Source: Bacteroidales bacterium (lineage in GTDB: Bacteria; Bacteroidota; Bacteroidia; Bacteroidales; CAIWKO01). Taken from it: DNA of 42,121 nt. Position 1 is the first letter of the stretch. Every line of letters begins with the position of its first letter. The translations under genes and the position numbers were made by a program. Where the stretch lies: the NCBI GenBank assembly GCA_023228145.1, contig JALOBU010000025.1, positions 1 through 42,121 of the forward strand, written 5' to 3'. This document shows, piece after piece, positions 25,205 through 34,545 of the stretch. The notes below the pieces were generated by a model. The model made no database searches, was not told where the DNA came from, and was given only the letters and a program-made list of their open reading frames with translations.

Positions 25205-26653
25205 ATGACAAATCAACTGAATCAGGATTTAAATTCCAGGCATATTTCAGGGCTTCTTCTAAGAGCTTTCCCATATATGCCTACCTCCACTCAGGAGACG
25301 GCTATTGAAAAGCTTTCAGGTTTTATTGCATCGGAAGAAAAAAAACGCCTGTTTCTGCTGAAAGGCTATGCCGGCACAGGAAAAACCAGTATTGTCGGCG
25401 TGCTTGTGAAGATACTACCACAAATTGGCGTTGACACCTACCTGATGGCACCGACAGGAAGAGCTGCTAAAGTGCTGGCGGCTTACTCAGGCCATCCGGC
25501 CTACACCATACACAAAGGCATTTATCATGTCGGGGATGACGAGTCGGGATTTTATATAACGCTTCGCGAAAACAAACGTAAAAACACAGTGTTTATTGTT
25601 GATGAAGCTTCGATGATAGCAGGCGACACAGCAGGCAAACACGAATTATTTCCAGCATCAAACCTGCTTGATGATTTACTTACCTATGTTTACAGCGGTG
25701 AAAACTGTTCACTGGTCATGGTTGGCGACACAGCACAGTTACCGCCTGTAGGAACGGAGATAAGTCCTGCGTTTAATGAAAACCTACTAAGCAAAAGTTT
25801 TTTCCTGAATATTACAAGCTGCGAACTGACAGAAGTCGTGAGGCAGGAAGAAACATCAGGCATACTTGCCAACGCCACGCATATTCGTAAGATAATACAT
25901 GCCCCGAAATTCAGGAAGGATTTTTTTGAAACAGCAAGTTATAAAGATGTAATAAGAATCAGCGGTACAGAACTTGAAGATGCGCTGAACACGGCATATT
26001 CTGCCGCAGGCGACACGGAATCCATTGTGATATGCCGTTCCAACAAAAGAGCCAATCTATACAATAATGAAATTCGTAAACGGCTTCTTTTCCGTGAAGG
26101 CACCATAAACTCGGGCGACAAAATCATGATAGTGAAAAACAACTATTACTGGTTATCGAAAAAATCCAAAGCAGGTTTTATTGCAAACGGCGATATAGCC
26201 GAAATACTCCGCATCAGAAAATTGGAACAAATCAACGATGTATTCAGCTTTGCCGACGCAACAATTCGGCTTGTGGATTACCCGGAAGAAAAAGATATTG
26301 ATGTTAAGTTGCTTCTGAACACCCTGAGTTCTGAATTACCTTCCCTTCCTAACAGCGAATTCCGTAATTTGTTTCATGCAATTTCGGAAAATTATTCTCA
26401 TATTCCTGAAAAAAACAAACGCTTAAAACAAATCTACAATGACCCTTATATTAACGCTTTACAGATAAAATTTGCCTATGCCATGACCTGCCACAAAACA
26501 CAGGGCGGGCAATGGCAAAATGTTTTCGTTGAGCAGGGTTACCTGACGGATGAGATGGTGAACAGGGAATACCTTAGGTGGTTATATACTGCAATTACAC
26601 GGGCAACAGGGAAACTCTTTCTTGTGAATTTTCACGACAGGTTTTACAGGTAA
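25205..26653 (+). CDS. RecD-like / PIF1-like superfamily 1 DNA helicase
   Basis: A 482-residue SF1B helicase-type ATPase. Walker A GYAGTGKT is at 54-61 (motif I), then APTGRAAKVL (Ia), VFIVDEASMI (II), MVGDTAQLPPVG (III) and EVVRQEE (IV). The C-terminal UvrD/RecD2-type block has MTCHKTQGGQW (V) and YTAITRATGKLFLV (VI). All ATPase motifs are intact. Family members act as 5'-3' helicases in repair or replication restart; the exact role is unknown. The ATG at 25205 (MTNQLNQ) is preferred to an in-frame start at 25184. It is convergent with ispF (3 bp apart). Confidence 0.9.
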   Translation: MTNQLNQDLNSRHISGLLLRAFPYMPTSTQETAIEKLSGFIASEEKKRLFLLKGYAGTGKTSIVGVLVKILPQIGVDTYLMAPTGRAAKVLAAYSGHPAYTIHKGIYHVGDDESGFYITLRENKRKNTVFIVDEASMIAGDTAGKHELFPASNLLDDLLTYVYSGENCSLVMVGDTAQLPPVGTEISPAFNENLLSKSFFLNITSCELTEVVRQEETSGILANATHIRKIIHAPKFRKDFFETASYKDVIRISGTELEDALNTAYSAAGDTESIVICRSNKRANLYNNEIRKRLLFREGTINSGDKIMIVKNNYYWLSKKSKAGFIANGDIAEILRIRKLEQINDVFSFADATIRLVDYPEEKDIDVKLLLNTLSSELPSLPNSEFRNLFHAISENYSHIPEKNKRLKQIYNDPYINALQIKFAYAMTCHKTQGGQWQNVFVEQGYLTDEMVNREYLRWLYTAITRATGKLFLVNFHDRFYR

Positions 26654-26656
26654 AAA

Positions 26657-27127
26657 TTATTCGAGCAGGGCAACGGCATAAGCGGAAATGCCTTCTTCCC
26701 TGCCGATAAATCCCAGTTTTTCAGAAGTTTTTGCTTTAACGGAAATATCATAAATAGGAATGCCTATTACTTCGGAAAGTTTTTGCTTTATCAGTGTAAT
26801 ATAAGGTGCAATTTTTGGTTTTTCGAGACAGACAGTAGTGTCAATGTTTGAAATACGGTAGTCGTTATCAATCAGCATTTCTACAACTTTTCTCAGAAGT
26901 ATTTTGCTGTCAATGCCTTTATACTGAGTGTCGGTATCCGGAAAATGAGTTCCTATATCGCCGAGGTTGGCCGCTCCCAAAAGCGCATCGCAGATGGCAT
27001 GAATAAGCACATCGGCATCGGAGTGACCTGTGGCGCCTTTTTCAGATGGAATTTCTATGCCGCCGAGAAATAATTTAGCAGATGGGTCGAGTTTATGAGT
27101 GTCAAAACCAAATCCTATCCTACTCAT
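26657..27127 (-). CDS. ispF: 2-C-methyl-D-erythritol 2,4-cyclodiphosphate synthase
   Basis: A 156-residue IspF of the non-mevalonate isoprenoid pathway. Metal ligands Asp9 and His11 (GFGFDTHKL), GHSDADVLIHAICDALLGA and the LGDIGTHFPDTD block are all intact, and the length is normal. It ends with EEGISAYAVALL. Its ATG at 27127 (MSRIGFGFD) overlaps the porV stop by 8 bp, so it is probably translated by coupling to porV; the longer frame to 27214 lies wholly inside porV in another frame. Confidence 0.96.
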   Translation of the reverse strand: MSRIGFGFDTHKLDPSAKLFLGGIEIPSEKGATGHSDADVLIHAICDALLGAANLGDIGTHFPDTDTQYKGIDSKILLRKVVEMLIDNDYRISNIDTTVCLEKPKIAPYITLIKQKLSEVIGIPIYDISVKAKTSEKLGFIGREEGISAYAVALLE

Positions 27128-28352
27128 TTTTCTTGATTTCGCCTTCGTTTTTTTCTTTCTTACTTTTAATTTTGTCAAAATTAAAAAGCAGGCTGAAACG
27201 AAGTGTATTTTCAAGGGGGCTTCGCTGCTGTGTTACAGGAATAAGGTAGGTAAAGTCGAGTCCGAAAACGCTGTAACGCAGACCGGCACCTATAGTTAAA
27301 TATTTGCGGTTTCCCTTGGTTGCAGACTCATTAAAATAGCCCAGGCGTATGGAAAACTGTTTCGCATACCAGTATTCCACACCTGTGGAAATATTGATTT
27401 CTTTTATCTCTTCCTTAAAACCTCCGGGAGCATCATAAAACGATTGTATCATACCACGTACCACGCCCACATCAGGGTCTTTTCCGGCTTCAATAATCAG
27501 GTTGCCGTCGTTATCATACATATATTTTCCTGTGGAATCAAGCTGATATACCGGCGGGGTTGGTACCAGAAGCTTATTAAAATCAAGCAGGATTGCCAGT
27601 GAGTTGTTTTTGTCGAAATTCATCATGTATCCAAAGCCCAATTTGAGGTTGGTAGGAATAAAATCACGTTCAAGATTTTCAGTATAAGATATTTTGTTGC
27701 CTATGTTTGAAATGTTCACACCCAGAGAAAAAGTGGTGTTCATTTCTTTTATTTTGATAGGTTTGGCATAATATACGCTCACATCGGCGGCCACCGACTG
27801 CCCCGCTTTTGTTTTTGAATTATTGAAATAGCCTCCTCCGGTAAGATTTGAGTAAATATACCTCATAGCAATAGCGCCAGAAACTTCATTTGTAAATTTA
27901 AAAGCATAGGATGCGTCGAGAGAAAATTCATTCGGTTTATACTGGCCGATATTTTGCCCGATATCATTGGTAAAAGTGATATTTCCCAGTGAAAAATACC
28001 TCAACGACATGCCGATGACCTGCCTTTTGTTGATACGTTTATAGGCCCCGAGATAGGCAAGATTGATGTCTCCTACCAGTTTGCGGAGCCAGGGGATATA
28101 AGATACCGCGAAACCAAAATCCTTTTCAACAAAAGCATATTTGGCGGCATTGTAATGCATGGAGTTGGCATCTGCTTCGGAAGCTACACCGGCATCCCCC
28201 AGGCCTCCGCCACGTGCATCAGGAGCAATAAGTAACAAAGGAACAGCCGTGGTAATTGTATTAAGCTCTTCAGCATAAGACATAAAACTCTGAGCACCGG
28301 CAAAATTAACTGCCAACATTACAGAACAAAACACAAGCAGAACTTTCTTCAT
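27120..28352 (-). CDS. porV: T9SS outer-membrane shuttle protein PorV (LptO)
   Basis: A 410-residue FadL-like beta-barrel. The signal peptide (MKKVLLVFCSVMLAVNFAGA) is followed by the PorV signature: ITTAVPLLLIAPDARGGG (residues ~31-48), LGDAGVASEADANSMHYNAA and WLRKLVGDINLAYLGAY. PorV carries T9SS cargo from the SprA translocon to PorU. It lies downstream of porU copy 2 and overlaps ispF by 8 bp. The end is unusually charged (KIKSKKEKNEGEIKKNE). A -7 box TATTTTTG lies ~25 bp upstream, so it may also be expressed alone. Confidence 0.92.
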   Translation of the reverse strand: MKKVLLVFCSVMLAVNFAGAQSFMSYAEELNTITTAVPLLLIAPDARGGGLGDAGVASEADANSMHYNAAKYAFVEKDFGFAVSYIPWLRKLVGDINLAYLGAYKRINKRQVIGMSLRYFSLGNITFTNDIGQNIGQYKPNEFSLDASYAFKFTNEVSGAIAMRYIYSNLTGGGYFNNSKTKAGQSVAADVSVYYAKPIKIKEMNTTFSLGVNISNIGNKISYTENLERDFIPTNLKLGFGYMMNFDKNNSLAILLDFNKLLVPTPPVYQLDSTGKYMYDNDGNLIIEAGKDPDVGVVRGMIQSFYDAPGGFKEEIKEINISTGVEYWYAKQFSIRLGYFNESATKGNRKYLTIGAGLRYSVFGLDFTYLIPVTQQRSPLENTLRFSLLFNFDKIKSKKEKNEGEIKKNE

Positions 28353-28376
28353 TGATATGGGTACGTTTTAAGAATG

Positions 28377-28384
28377 CAAAAATA
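28377..28384 (-). promoter_or_regulatory. Candidate -7 box of porV-ispF
   Basis: TATTTTTG on the minus strand, 24 bp before the porV ATG and inside the 82-bp porU-porV gap. Confidence 0.35.
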
Positions 28385-28434
28385 ACGATTTATTTATAAT
28401 TATATTGTACAGGGTGTTTTTTTGAGGAAAATGT

Positions 28435-31400
28435 TTATTTAATTATAATCATTTTATCAGCGGCCTGCCTTTTTCTGCCTGCTGCATCGGTTAAAACAAC
28501 CTGATAGGAATAAAATCCTTTTTGCAAAGGTTCGCCTTTCAGGCTCACGGCATCCCAGCAAATTTCAAGAGGTTTGTAATAAGCAGGCGGCACAGTCCCT
28601 GATAATTCAGCAGCTTTGCGCCCTGCGATATCGTAAACTGTAATGGTGTATTCCATGGCATCAATGCTCAAGTTGTGTTCTATATGAAAACATGTGTAAG
28701 CATTGACTGGGTCGGGATAATTATAAACACCGCCAACGCGTATATCTTCCGGAGTCAGCACATCAAAACGCACTTCCTTTTCGGAAGTATTGTCCAGTAA
28801 ATCAGAAGCGCGAATCAGCAGTTTGTGAGGGCCATAACTTAAATTATTTAACTGGTATTCAATACTTCCAGAAGTATAAGTGTTCATGTCAGGAATATAC
28901 ACATCGTTAAGAAATACAGGATTATGTTCATCGTCATCCAGAATAAGTGTTATCTCTTTTCCGAAGCCCAGCCCGTAGCAATTGATGCCGCTGGTATCAT
29001 GAAAGTTTAAAAACAAAGGCGGGTTGGCCGAAGTGTAATCACCGTCTTTAAAGTTTGCATCTTCAAGCCATGCGGAAATATCAGGCCCCAAAATATCCGT
29101 ATCGGCGTTATTTCCTGAATTTAATAAAAAGAGGCTGTCAAGAACACCCCGTGCATCATCCCACTGATCTCTGGCATAATAGCTGATTTTGCCATAGCCG
29201 CTACCAAAACTGATATTTTTAGGAACAAAAAAGTCAAATTCAAACAAGCCGTTCACTACAGAAATATTTCCTTTATAAAGCACGGTATTCTGAACAAGAA
29301 AAGGTGCGGCATAGCTGTATTGAGCATCATTGGCAAGTGTAAAACAACGATAGGGTTTATCATAAACAAACGGAAAAAGGGTTCCATTGAAGCCTACAAG
29401 AACATTGCCTGCGGCATCACTTATATGGCCTTTTATTGTTAGTGTCCGGCAATTATGTATTGTGTCTCCGGCAGATAGCAGGGTATCTGAGATTACCTCA
29501 TCCGTAACGATTTTATATTCCGGTATAGCAAATTCAAGTGCCGGGTCGCCGAGAAGGGTAAAATTTTGCATGTAAATTCCGGCAGGGCATGAATTTTTTG
29601 CATTTTTTATCATGTCGCCAAAACGCACTTTTTCTTCGGCAGAATTATTAAATGTGGATTTTATCAGGTTTTGGCTTAGCACTTCGTTTGAATGAGCATA
29701 GGCCACACGGGTAGTAGAAAACAAAGCAATGCCGCCTCCTTTTTCACTCAGCAGCAAATGCTCTCCTGCAGAAAAATATTCCGGATTGTCAAAGCGGCTG
29801 AATTCACAGGTAGCCGTAACAAATACCGGTAAGTTGTAAAAATTGGTATATTGCCCTATTTCAGCAAGAGTAACAATATTTTCCGCTGCCAGGCCGGCTT
29901 CCCCTCCATGTCCGAAATAATTAAACATAAGCGTTCCCTGCTCAATGCGGCTGTTGATGGCTTCGTTGGCATCAGGAAATTTTACACCAAAAGGGGTACT
30001 GACCTGTTTATAAGCATCCAGATAAACTTTGGTAAAATTGATATTTTTATCCAGGGAATCTATTGCCTGAACAAGTTTTTCGGCTTGTTTAAAATGAAGG
30101 TTGGCATCTTCGTCATCAGCAACAATGAGTACGTTGTTTCTCCATGGGTCATAATTTGATACCTGTCCGTCTCCCGGTTCATGGTTCACAAGATTTTGCC
30201 TTGCACCGTAACGTATGCACTTCTCTACAACCGTAGCCGCCTGCAAAGAATTGACTACCGGAAAACGCCCGATACCAACGTCAAGCTTCCCGCTAAGATT
30301 TTCACCTTCATCCGGGTCGAGCATGCCGAAAAAATCGTCGGAAACATAAGAACCTGTCGGGACTAATGAATTTAGTGTTTGCCAGGTTGGGATAATATTG
30401 GTGTTATATGCCAGCCTGTTTTTCATATCGTAAGAACCGTCACCAAATAGCAGCACATATTTCAGACTGTTCGCAGAGTCATCTGTCTCGTGTTCATAAA
30501 ACATACGTATAAAATCCCTTAGGGCTGTAACATCCTGGCTCCCGGATGAGAATTCATTATACACCTGGTCAACACGGGTAATATTCACCGACATGCCATT
30601 GTTATTGTGAAACGCCGCCAGCACAGCAGCTTCATCAAGAAAATCAGGATGTGAAATAATAAGCATATTTGCTTGTGGCAAGCCATGCAGGTTTTGGTTG
30701 GGAACACTTTCACACAAAACCGGAGCCAACAGATTGTTGCTGTCAAAAGCAATATAAGCCGTCAGGCTGTCGGTATATGCCCTAAAAGAAACATCTGTAC
30801 CTTGTATCGCAAGAGGCATTTCGCGAATATTAAAAAAGTCGGAAATATTCCATATTTTAACCGGATTATTTCCCGCAGCTATAACAAACTCACTTACCGG
30901 AATACCAATTGTTTGAATATTGTGAAAAACAAATTGCTCTCCATTATAAACCAGGTTTCTTAATGCCTCCGCCTCAATATAATTGAGCCAGCTTAAAGCT
31001 GTTGAATCGGTTTTATGATAAGTAATCTTCACTGTAAGTGTGTCGGAATCTGGTAAAAAGCTCAGTGACGACACTAAACTTTTTGCATATTCCGCATTAC
31101 TGCTACTAGGTATCTGATTGATGGAATCGCATCTCGAAATTCCTGAAGCTTCCACAGTAAGGGCGCTTTTTGCCATGGAACGGGCAGTAAAACTCACCCT
31201 AACTTTTGCCATATCATCGTGGCTGATGCCCGTAAAAATAAAATTAAAAAACTGCTGGGTATTTTCATCAAAAGATTCGCCAAACCATATCTTTCCCGAT
31301 TTTAAAAGGTTCCTCAGTTCCTGTTCATGATAAAGATGCTCATTGTATTTATTGACACTGAGCCCGGGAGCATCAATGATTTCGGGATATTGCACTATTC

Positions 31401-31869
31401 TTTTTCCGGGGCCTTTATCAAAAGAGATGAAATAAAAAACCGTGTCGGAATAATAGTGCTGTTGATGTTCAAAATTATGCAGTATAGGGTTGTAGTTCCA
31501 TTTCACGGAAGATTGCCCATAAAAAAGAACATAGTCGCCCTGATCAATTAAGCCGTCGCCGCCATCATACACCTGAACAGCATTTTCTATTAGGTCATCA
31601 TAGCGTGACGAAGCATTTTTTTCGGGGAGCATTGCCCCTCCATTACCATAAAGGCGAAAATTCTGAGAATAAAATGGCTCAGCGGCACTCAGTTGCTTCA
31701 GGTTGTCGTATGTCAGCTTGTAAACGCCTTGCTGCACTGTAGCTATCTTATACCAAGCTCCTTCGGCCAGCACGGAGTTTCCCGAAAAATTCCCTCTGGC
31801 GGCGTTCTGTGCATAAGTTGCAGAAGCTGTGGAAATAATAAACAGTAAAACGGCGAGTCGTGTTTTCAT
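28435..31869 (-). CDS. porU: PorU-like T9SS sortase, copy 2 (short form)
   Basis: An 1144-residue PorU, close to the size of known PorU proteins. The signal peptide (MKTRLAVLLFIISTASATYA) leads straight into the PorU body (VLAEGAWYKIATV, residues ~33-45) and LYGNGGAMLPE. The C25 domain has His654 (YFGHGGE) and Cys688 (TATCEFSRFD), with the same 34-residue spacing as copy 1. The C-terminal CTD-like domain begins near YNYPDPVNAYTCF and ends AADKMIIIK. It lies upstream of porV in the same direction (82 bp), which is the known porU-porV partnership, so this copy is the better candidate for the canonical sortase. Upstream is a DUF6642-type gene (59 bp). Confidence 0.92.
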   Translation of the reverse strand: MKTRLAVLLFIISTASATYAQNAARGNFSGNSVLAEGAWYKIATVQQGVYKLTYDNLKQLSAAEPFYSQNFRLYGNGGAMLPEKNASSRYDDLIENAVQVYDGGDGLIDQGDYVLFYGQSSVKWNYNPILHNFEHQQHYYSDTVFYFISFDKGPGKRIVQYPEIIDAPGLSVNKYNEHLYHEQELRNLLKSGKIWFGESFDENTQQFFNFIFTGISHDDMAKVRVSFTARSMAKSALTVEASGISRCDSINQIPSSSNAEYAKSLVSSLSFLPDSDTLTVKITYHKTDSTALSWLNYIEAEALRNLVYNGEQFVFHNIQTIGIPVSEFVIAAGNNPVKIWNISDFFNIREMPLAIQGTDVSFRAYTDSLTAYIAFDSNNLLAPVLCESVPNQNLHGLPQANMLIISHPDFLDEAAVLAAFHNNNGMSVNITRVDQVYNEFSSGSQDVTALRDFIRMFYEHETDDSANSLKYVLLFGDGSYDMKNRLAYNTNIIPTWQTLNSLVPTGSYVSDDFFGMLDPDEGENLSGKLDVGIGRFPVVNSLQAATVVEKCIRYGARQNLVNHEPGDGQVSNYDPWRNNVLIVADDEDANLHFKQAEKLVQAIDSLDKNINFTKVYLDAYKQVSTPFGVKFPDANEAINSRIEQGTLMFNYFGHGGEAGLAAENIVTLAEIGQYTNFYNLPVFVTATCEFSRFDNPEYFSAGEHLLLSEKGGGIALFSTTRVAYAHSNEVLSQNLIKSTFNNSAEEKVRFGDMIKNAKNSCPAGIYMQNFTLLGDPALEFAIPEYKIVTDEVISDTLLSAGDTIHNCRTLTIKGHISDAAGNVLVGFNGTLFPFVYDKPYRCFTLANDAQYSYAAPFLVQNTVLYKGNISVVNGLFEFDFFVPKNISFGSGYGKISYYARDQWDDARGVLDSLFLLNSGNNADTDILGPDISAWLEDANFKDGDYTSANPPLFLNFHDTSGINCYGLGFGKEITLILDDDEHNPVFLNDVYIPDMNTYTSGSIEYQLNNLSYGPHKLLIRASDLLDNTSEKEVRFDVLTPEDIRVGGVYNYPDPVNAYTCFHIEHNLSIDAMEYTITVYDIAGRKAAELSGTVPPAYYKPLEICWDAVSLKGEPLQKGFYSYQVVLTDAAGRKRQAADKMIIIK

Positions 31870-31880
31870 CCTTTAAACAG

Positions 31881-31888
31881 CAAAGTTA
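31881..31888 (-). promoter_or_regulatory. Candidate -7 box of porU copy 2
   Basis: TAACTTTG on the minus strand, 11 bp upstream of the ATG, would give a very short leader. No -33 element is visible. Confidence 0.25.
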
Positions 31889-31928
31889 AGAAAAAGCGAC
31901 ATATCACGTTTAGCTTCGGAATTAGGTA

Positions 31929-32543
31929 TTATTTGGTTTTTTTACGTTTTCTGGGAAAATGCTGGCGGTCGTTGATGACAACACGCAAGCCCAGCAAGCG
32001 GTGCAGATTGCCGTAATCGCTGATAATCTTGTCGTGAATATTTTTTATCCCTTTCGAATCCAGCAAATCTTTTTGCAGTGCATCAAAAACAAATAAATCG
32101 CACGCCGTGGCCTGAAGCCAGTCCACTTCGGTTTTGTAACCAATGGCGGCTATGGCATCCGTTTTATCGAGAAATCTTTTAATATTCCGCTCATCTGTAT
32201 TCAGGGTGGAACATGAGCCAAAGTATATCACTTTTCCATAACATTTTTCTTTAAGCAGTTCAGAAATCAATTCAAGTGTCACGGCAGTTTCTTTTCCTAC
32301 AAATATCCTTTCTTCTTTTCCATGGAAGGCAAGATAAAGGATGGGGTATTTGTTTGATACGGTTTTTTTTCTCCAGGTAGATATCAGGAAAAGCAATTCT
32401 TCATAAGTAGCGCAATCATGATAAATAAAATTGCAGGTTTCCCGCTTTTCCAGCAATTCGAGTATAGGCAACACCGTTGACCTGTCGGAAATATCATCAG
32501 GGTTCCACAAGCCTTCAATACAATAAATCCCTTTCGTTTTCAT
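31929..32543 (-). CDS. DUF6642-like protein with caspase/CHAT-like His and Cys motifs
   Basis: A 204-residue protein without signal peptide or membrane segment. From memory of sequence patterns it resembles the DUF6642 family (GIYCIEGLWNPD at the start, PILYLAFHGKEE, VIYFGSCSTL, GYKTEVDWLQA). His74 in LAFHGKEE follows one hydrophobic strand and Cys111 in GSCSTL follows another, 37 residues later. This is the arrangement of clan CD peptidases (caspases, CHAT, gingipains). Activity and substrate are not established. It lies 59 bp upstream of porU copy 2, also a clan CD protein, and 31 bp after a GT-C membrane protein. The C-terminus is very basic (RQHFPRKRKKTK). Confidence 0.78.
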   Translation of the reverse strand: MKTKGIYCIEGLWNPDDISDRSTVLPILELLEKRETCNFIYHDCATYEELLFLISTWRKKTVSNKYPILYLAFHGKEERIFVGKETAVTLELISELLKEKCYGKVIYFGSCSTLNTDERNIKRFLDKTDAIAAIGYKTEVDWLQATACDLFVFDALQKDLLDSKGIKNIHDKIISDYGNLHRLLGLRVVINDRQHFPRKRKKTK

Positions 32544-32574
32544 AGCATATCAAATTATAAGACAGCACTATTTA

Positions 32575-33867
32575 TTATTCAGGGTTCCTTTCTGATGCCC
32601 TTCGTTCTCCCAAAATATGGTAATTTTTTTGTTGAATTGCTTTTCGGGGGAGCTCCCTTTTTTTGTATAACGACTTTACATGATAATTATGATATGCCAG
32701 TGTAATATTCGTTACTATGCCCGAAAAAAGCATCAGCATCATCAAAATTCCGAACCATTTTTTTCTGAACAATGGCTGCCAGCAATAAAATGAATACAGC
32801 ATCACTAAAGGGAACAAAACATAAAAGGTATGAGAAGAAGGGCCTTTTACGCTAAAGAAAAAGCTGAACCACGTAAACATCAGGGTAAAAAATAATATCC
32901 ATTTTACCTGCCGGAAACCTTTGACAGGGTTTCTCATAAAAAAAGATATGAGCATATATGCCACCTGAAGAAAACCCGAAAGTATTGCAAATAGAAGGAA
33001 GGGAACCGCATACAAATAATCGCGGAAGAAACAGAGCCTGGAAGCCCCGTCGGTATCAATAAAACGTGGGATTTCGTTTGAAGCAAGAGATAAATAACGC
33101 AGCATTAAAGTAAAAAATTCTTTTACATTTGAAAAATTAAACTCAACATTTGAGGCAAGGCCGCCGCCTTCATGAAACCCAAATTTAAAATAAGCAGGCA
33201 GAAGCAGCAAGGCAGGAAGGAGGCAGCCGGCAAAAAAGGCAGGAACGGATAATTTATTTTCAAAAAATGATTTCCAGAACGCATAAAAAACAAAAGGAAC
33301 AAGCAACACCCAGGACATGTGCAGCTGATACACCCAAAACAACGCAAAACCCATCATAAAAAATGCCAGTGGTATTTTTACAAAGCCAATCCTTAAACTC
33401 CGAACAGCTTCAAAAAAACCGATAAAAAATAAAACAGAGCCAAACAATACATAAGAAGGGTTAAACACATGAGTGGAAAGATTCATTACCCATGGGCACG
33501 TCATTATCCATATCCATAAAAACCAAGACGGGGTTTCTGTAAACTTTTTTTGTAAATATGCTCCGAACAGACACAAAACTGCAAAAGACAAAAGGTTTAA
33601 AAGAATATACGGAGCTTCGGGAATTTGTACCAGAAAAAAAGGTAGGCCTACCAGCAAACCCAGTAAGGCCCCGGGGATCTGCGTAGCCGTGTAAACAATA
33701 TCCGGGCCGAAGTAAGGGAAAACACCTGTGGTATAATACCTGAGCCCGATAAGATACACCTGCAATTCATCTTCAAACCAAAACTCAGAACACAAGCCAT
33801 AAGCAAGGCGCAGGGCAAAAAGAAATATAAGTACGATAAAAAAAATTATTCCACGGCTATGTTTCAT
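32575..33867 (-). CDS. Multi-pass membrane protein, GT-C glycosyltransferase-like
   Basis: A 430-residue integral membrane protein with ~10 hydrophobic segments. The first is followed by a loop with acidic residues, EFWFEDELQVYLIGLRYYTTG, which is the position of the catalytic Asp/Glu in GT-C (PMT/ArnT-type) glycosyltransferases that use polyprenyl-phosphate sugars. The rest matches no subfamily I can name. It ends in a basic cytoplasmic tail. It heads the run GT-C, DUF6642, porU, porV, ispF. Function beyond a likely sugar transfer at the membrane is not known. Confidence 0.68.
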   Translation of the reverse strand: MKHSRGIIFFIVLIFLFALRLAYGLCSEFWFEDELQVYLIGLRYYTTGVFPYFGPDIVYTATQIPGALLGLLVGLPFFLVQIPEAPYILLNLLSFAVLCLFGAYLQKKFTETPSWFLWIWIMTCPWVMNLSTHVFNPSYVLFGSVLFFIGFFEAVRSLRIGFVKIPLAFFMMGFALFWVYQLHMSWVLLVPFVFYAFWKSFFENKLSVPAFFAGCLLPALLLLPAYFKFGFHEGGGLASNVEFNFSNVKEFFTLMLRYLSLASNEIPRFIDTDGASRLCFFRDYLYAVPFLLFAILSGFLQVAYMLISFFMRNPVKGFRQVKWILFFTLMFTWFSFFFSVKGPSSHTFYVLFPLVMLYSFYCWQPLFRKKWFGILMMLMLFSGIVTNITLAYHNYHVKSLYKKRELPRKAIQQKNYHILGERRASERNPE

Positions 33868-34115
33868 ATTTCAAAAATACTATTTCTGCATTACATGGAA
33901 ACATAATTATAATTATTGATATTATTTGATATAAACATCAAACAAATAAGTATATTCCAACTTTATCGTATTTCATTTGCAACATTCCGCTCAATAATTA
34001 CAAATATAAGCATGAATACATATTTCAAAATTATTCTCATATAATCATCAATATTTTAAGTGAACGTAAGCATCAAAAAGTTTAATAATTAGTGTCATGA
34101 GTATAAATATTTTAT

Positions 34116-34123
34116 TATTTTTG
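34116..34123 (+). promoter_or_regulatory. Candidate -7 box for the secreted two-gene unit
   Basis: TATTTTTG fits TAnnTTTG and lies 20 bp before the ATG at 34144. The rest of the 276-bp gap (33868-34143) is AT-rich with no other recognised feature. Confidence 0.4.
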
Positions 34124-34143
34124 TAAAAATTATACACTTCGGC

Positions 34144-34545
34144 ATGAATTTATTTACTTCAAAATTATTATCAGTATTATTGTTCACTTTTATTGCATAT
34201 TCAACAAACCTATATGCTCAAAGCAACACAACAATAAACCCCATCGCAAAAAAATATTTCACTGCCCGACAGGCAGACTCATTATCAAAATCAGAAATAA
34301 GGGCAGTAAACTACATGTTCACTTCTTCATACATTGTTGACACAACCACTTCCGTCTATAAAAAATGGATTAAAGAAAATGGAGACATTGATATCGTTTT
34401 ACTAAAACCGCAAAGAAAGAAATCAGAAAGAACCTTTTACAGAAATGAAAAATATCCTGGTTTTGTAATAGAGTTTCTATCCAGAGATGAAGTTGAGGCA
34501 AAAATTAATAGTATTTTAAATACTCCTAAATCAAAAAATCAATGA
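34144..34545 (+). CDS. Small secreted protein of unknown function
   Basis: A 133-residue protein with a signal peptide (MNLFTSKLLSVLLFTFIAYS...YA) and a small mature domain. I do not recognise the family. The mature part has a polar helix (ARQADSLSKSEIRAVNYMF) and a strand-rich section (VYKKWIKENGDIDIVLLKPQ). No T9SS sorting domain or lipobox is visible. Its stop overlaps the start of the 830-aa PKD protein (ATGA, 34542-34545), so the two are probably translated together and may be partners. Confidence 0.75.
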   Translation: MNLFTSKLLSVLLFTFIAYSTNLYAQSNTTINPIAKKYFTARQADSLSKSEIRAVNYMFTSSYIVDTTTSVYKKWIKENGDIDIVLLKPQRKKSERTFYRNEKYPGFVIEFLSRDEVEAKINSILNTPKSKNQ

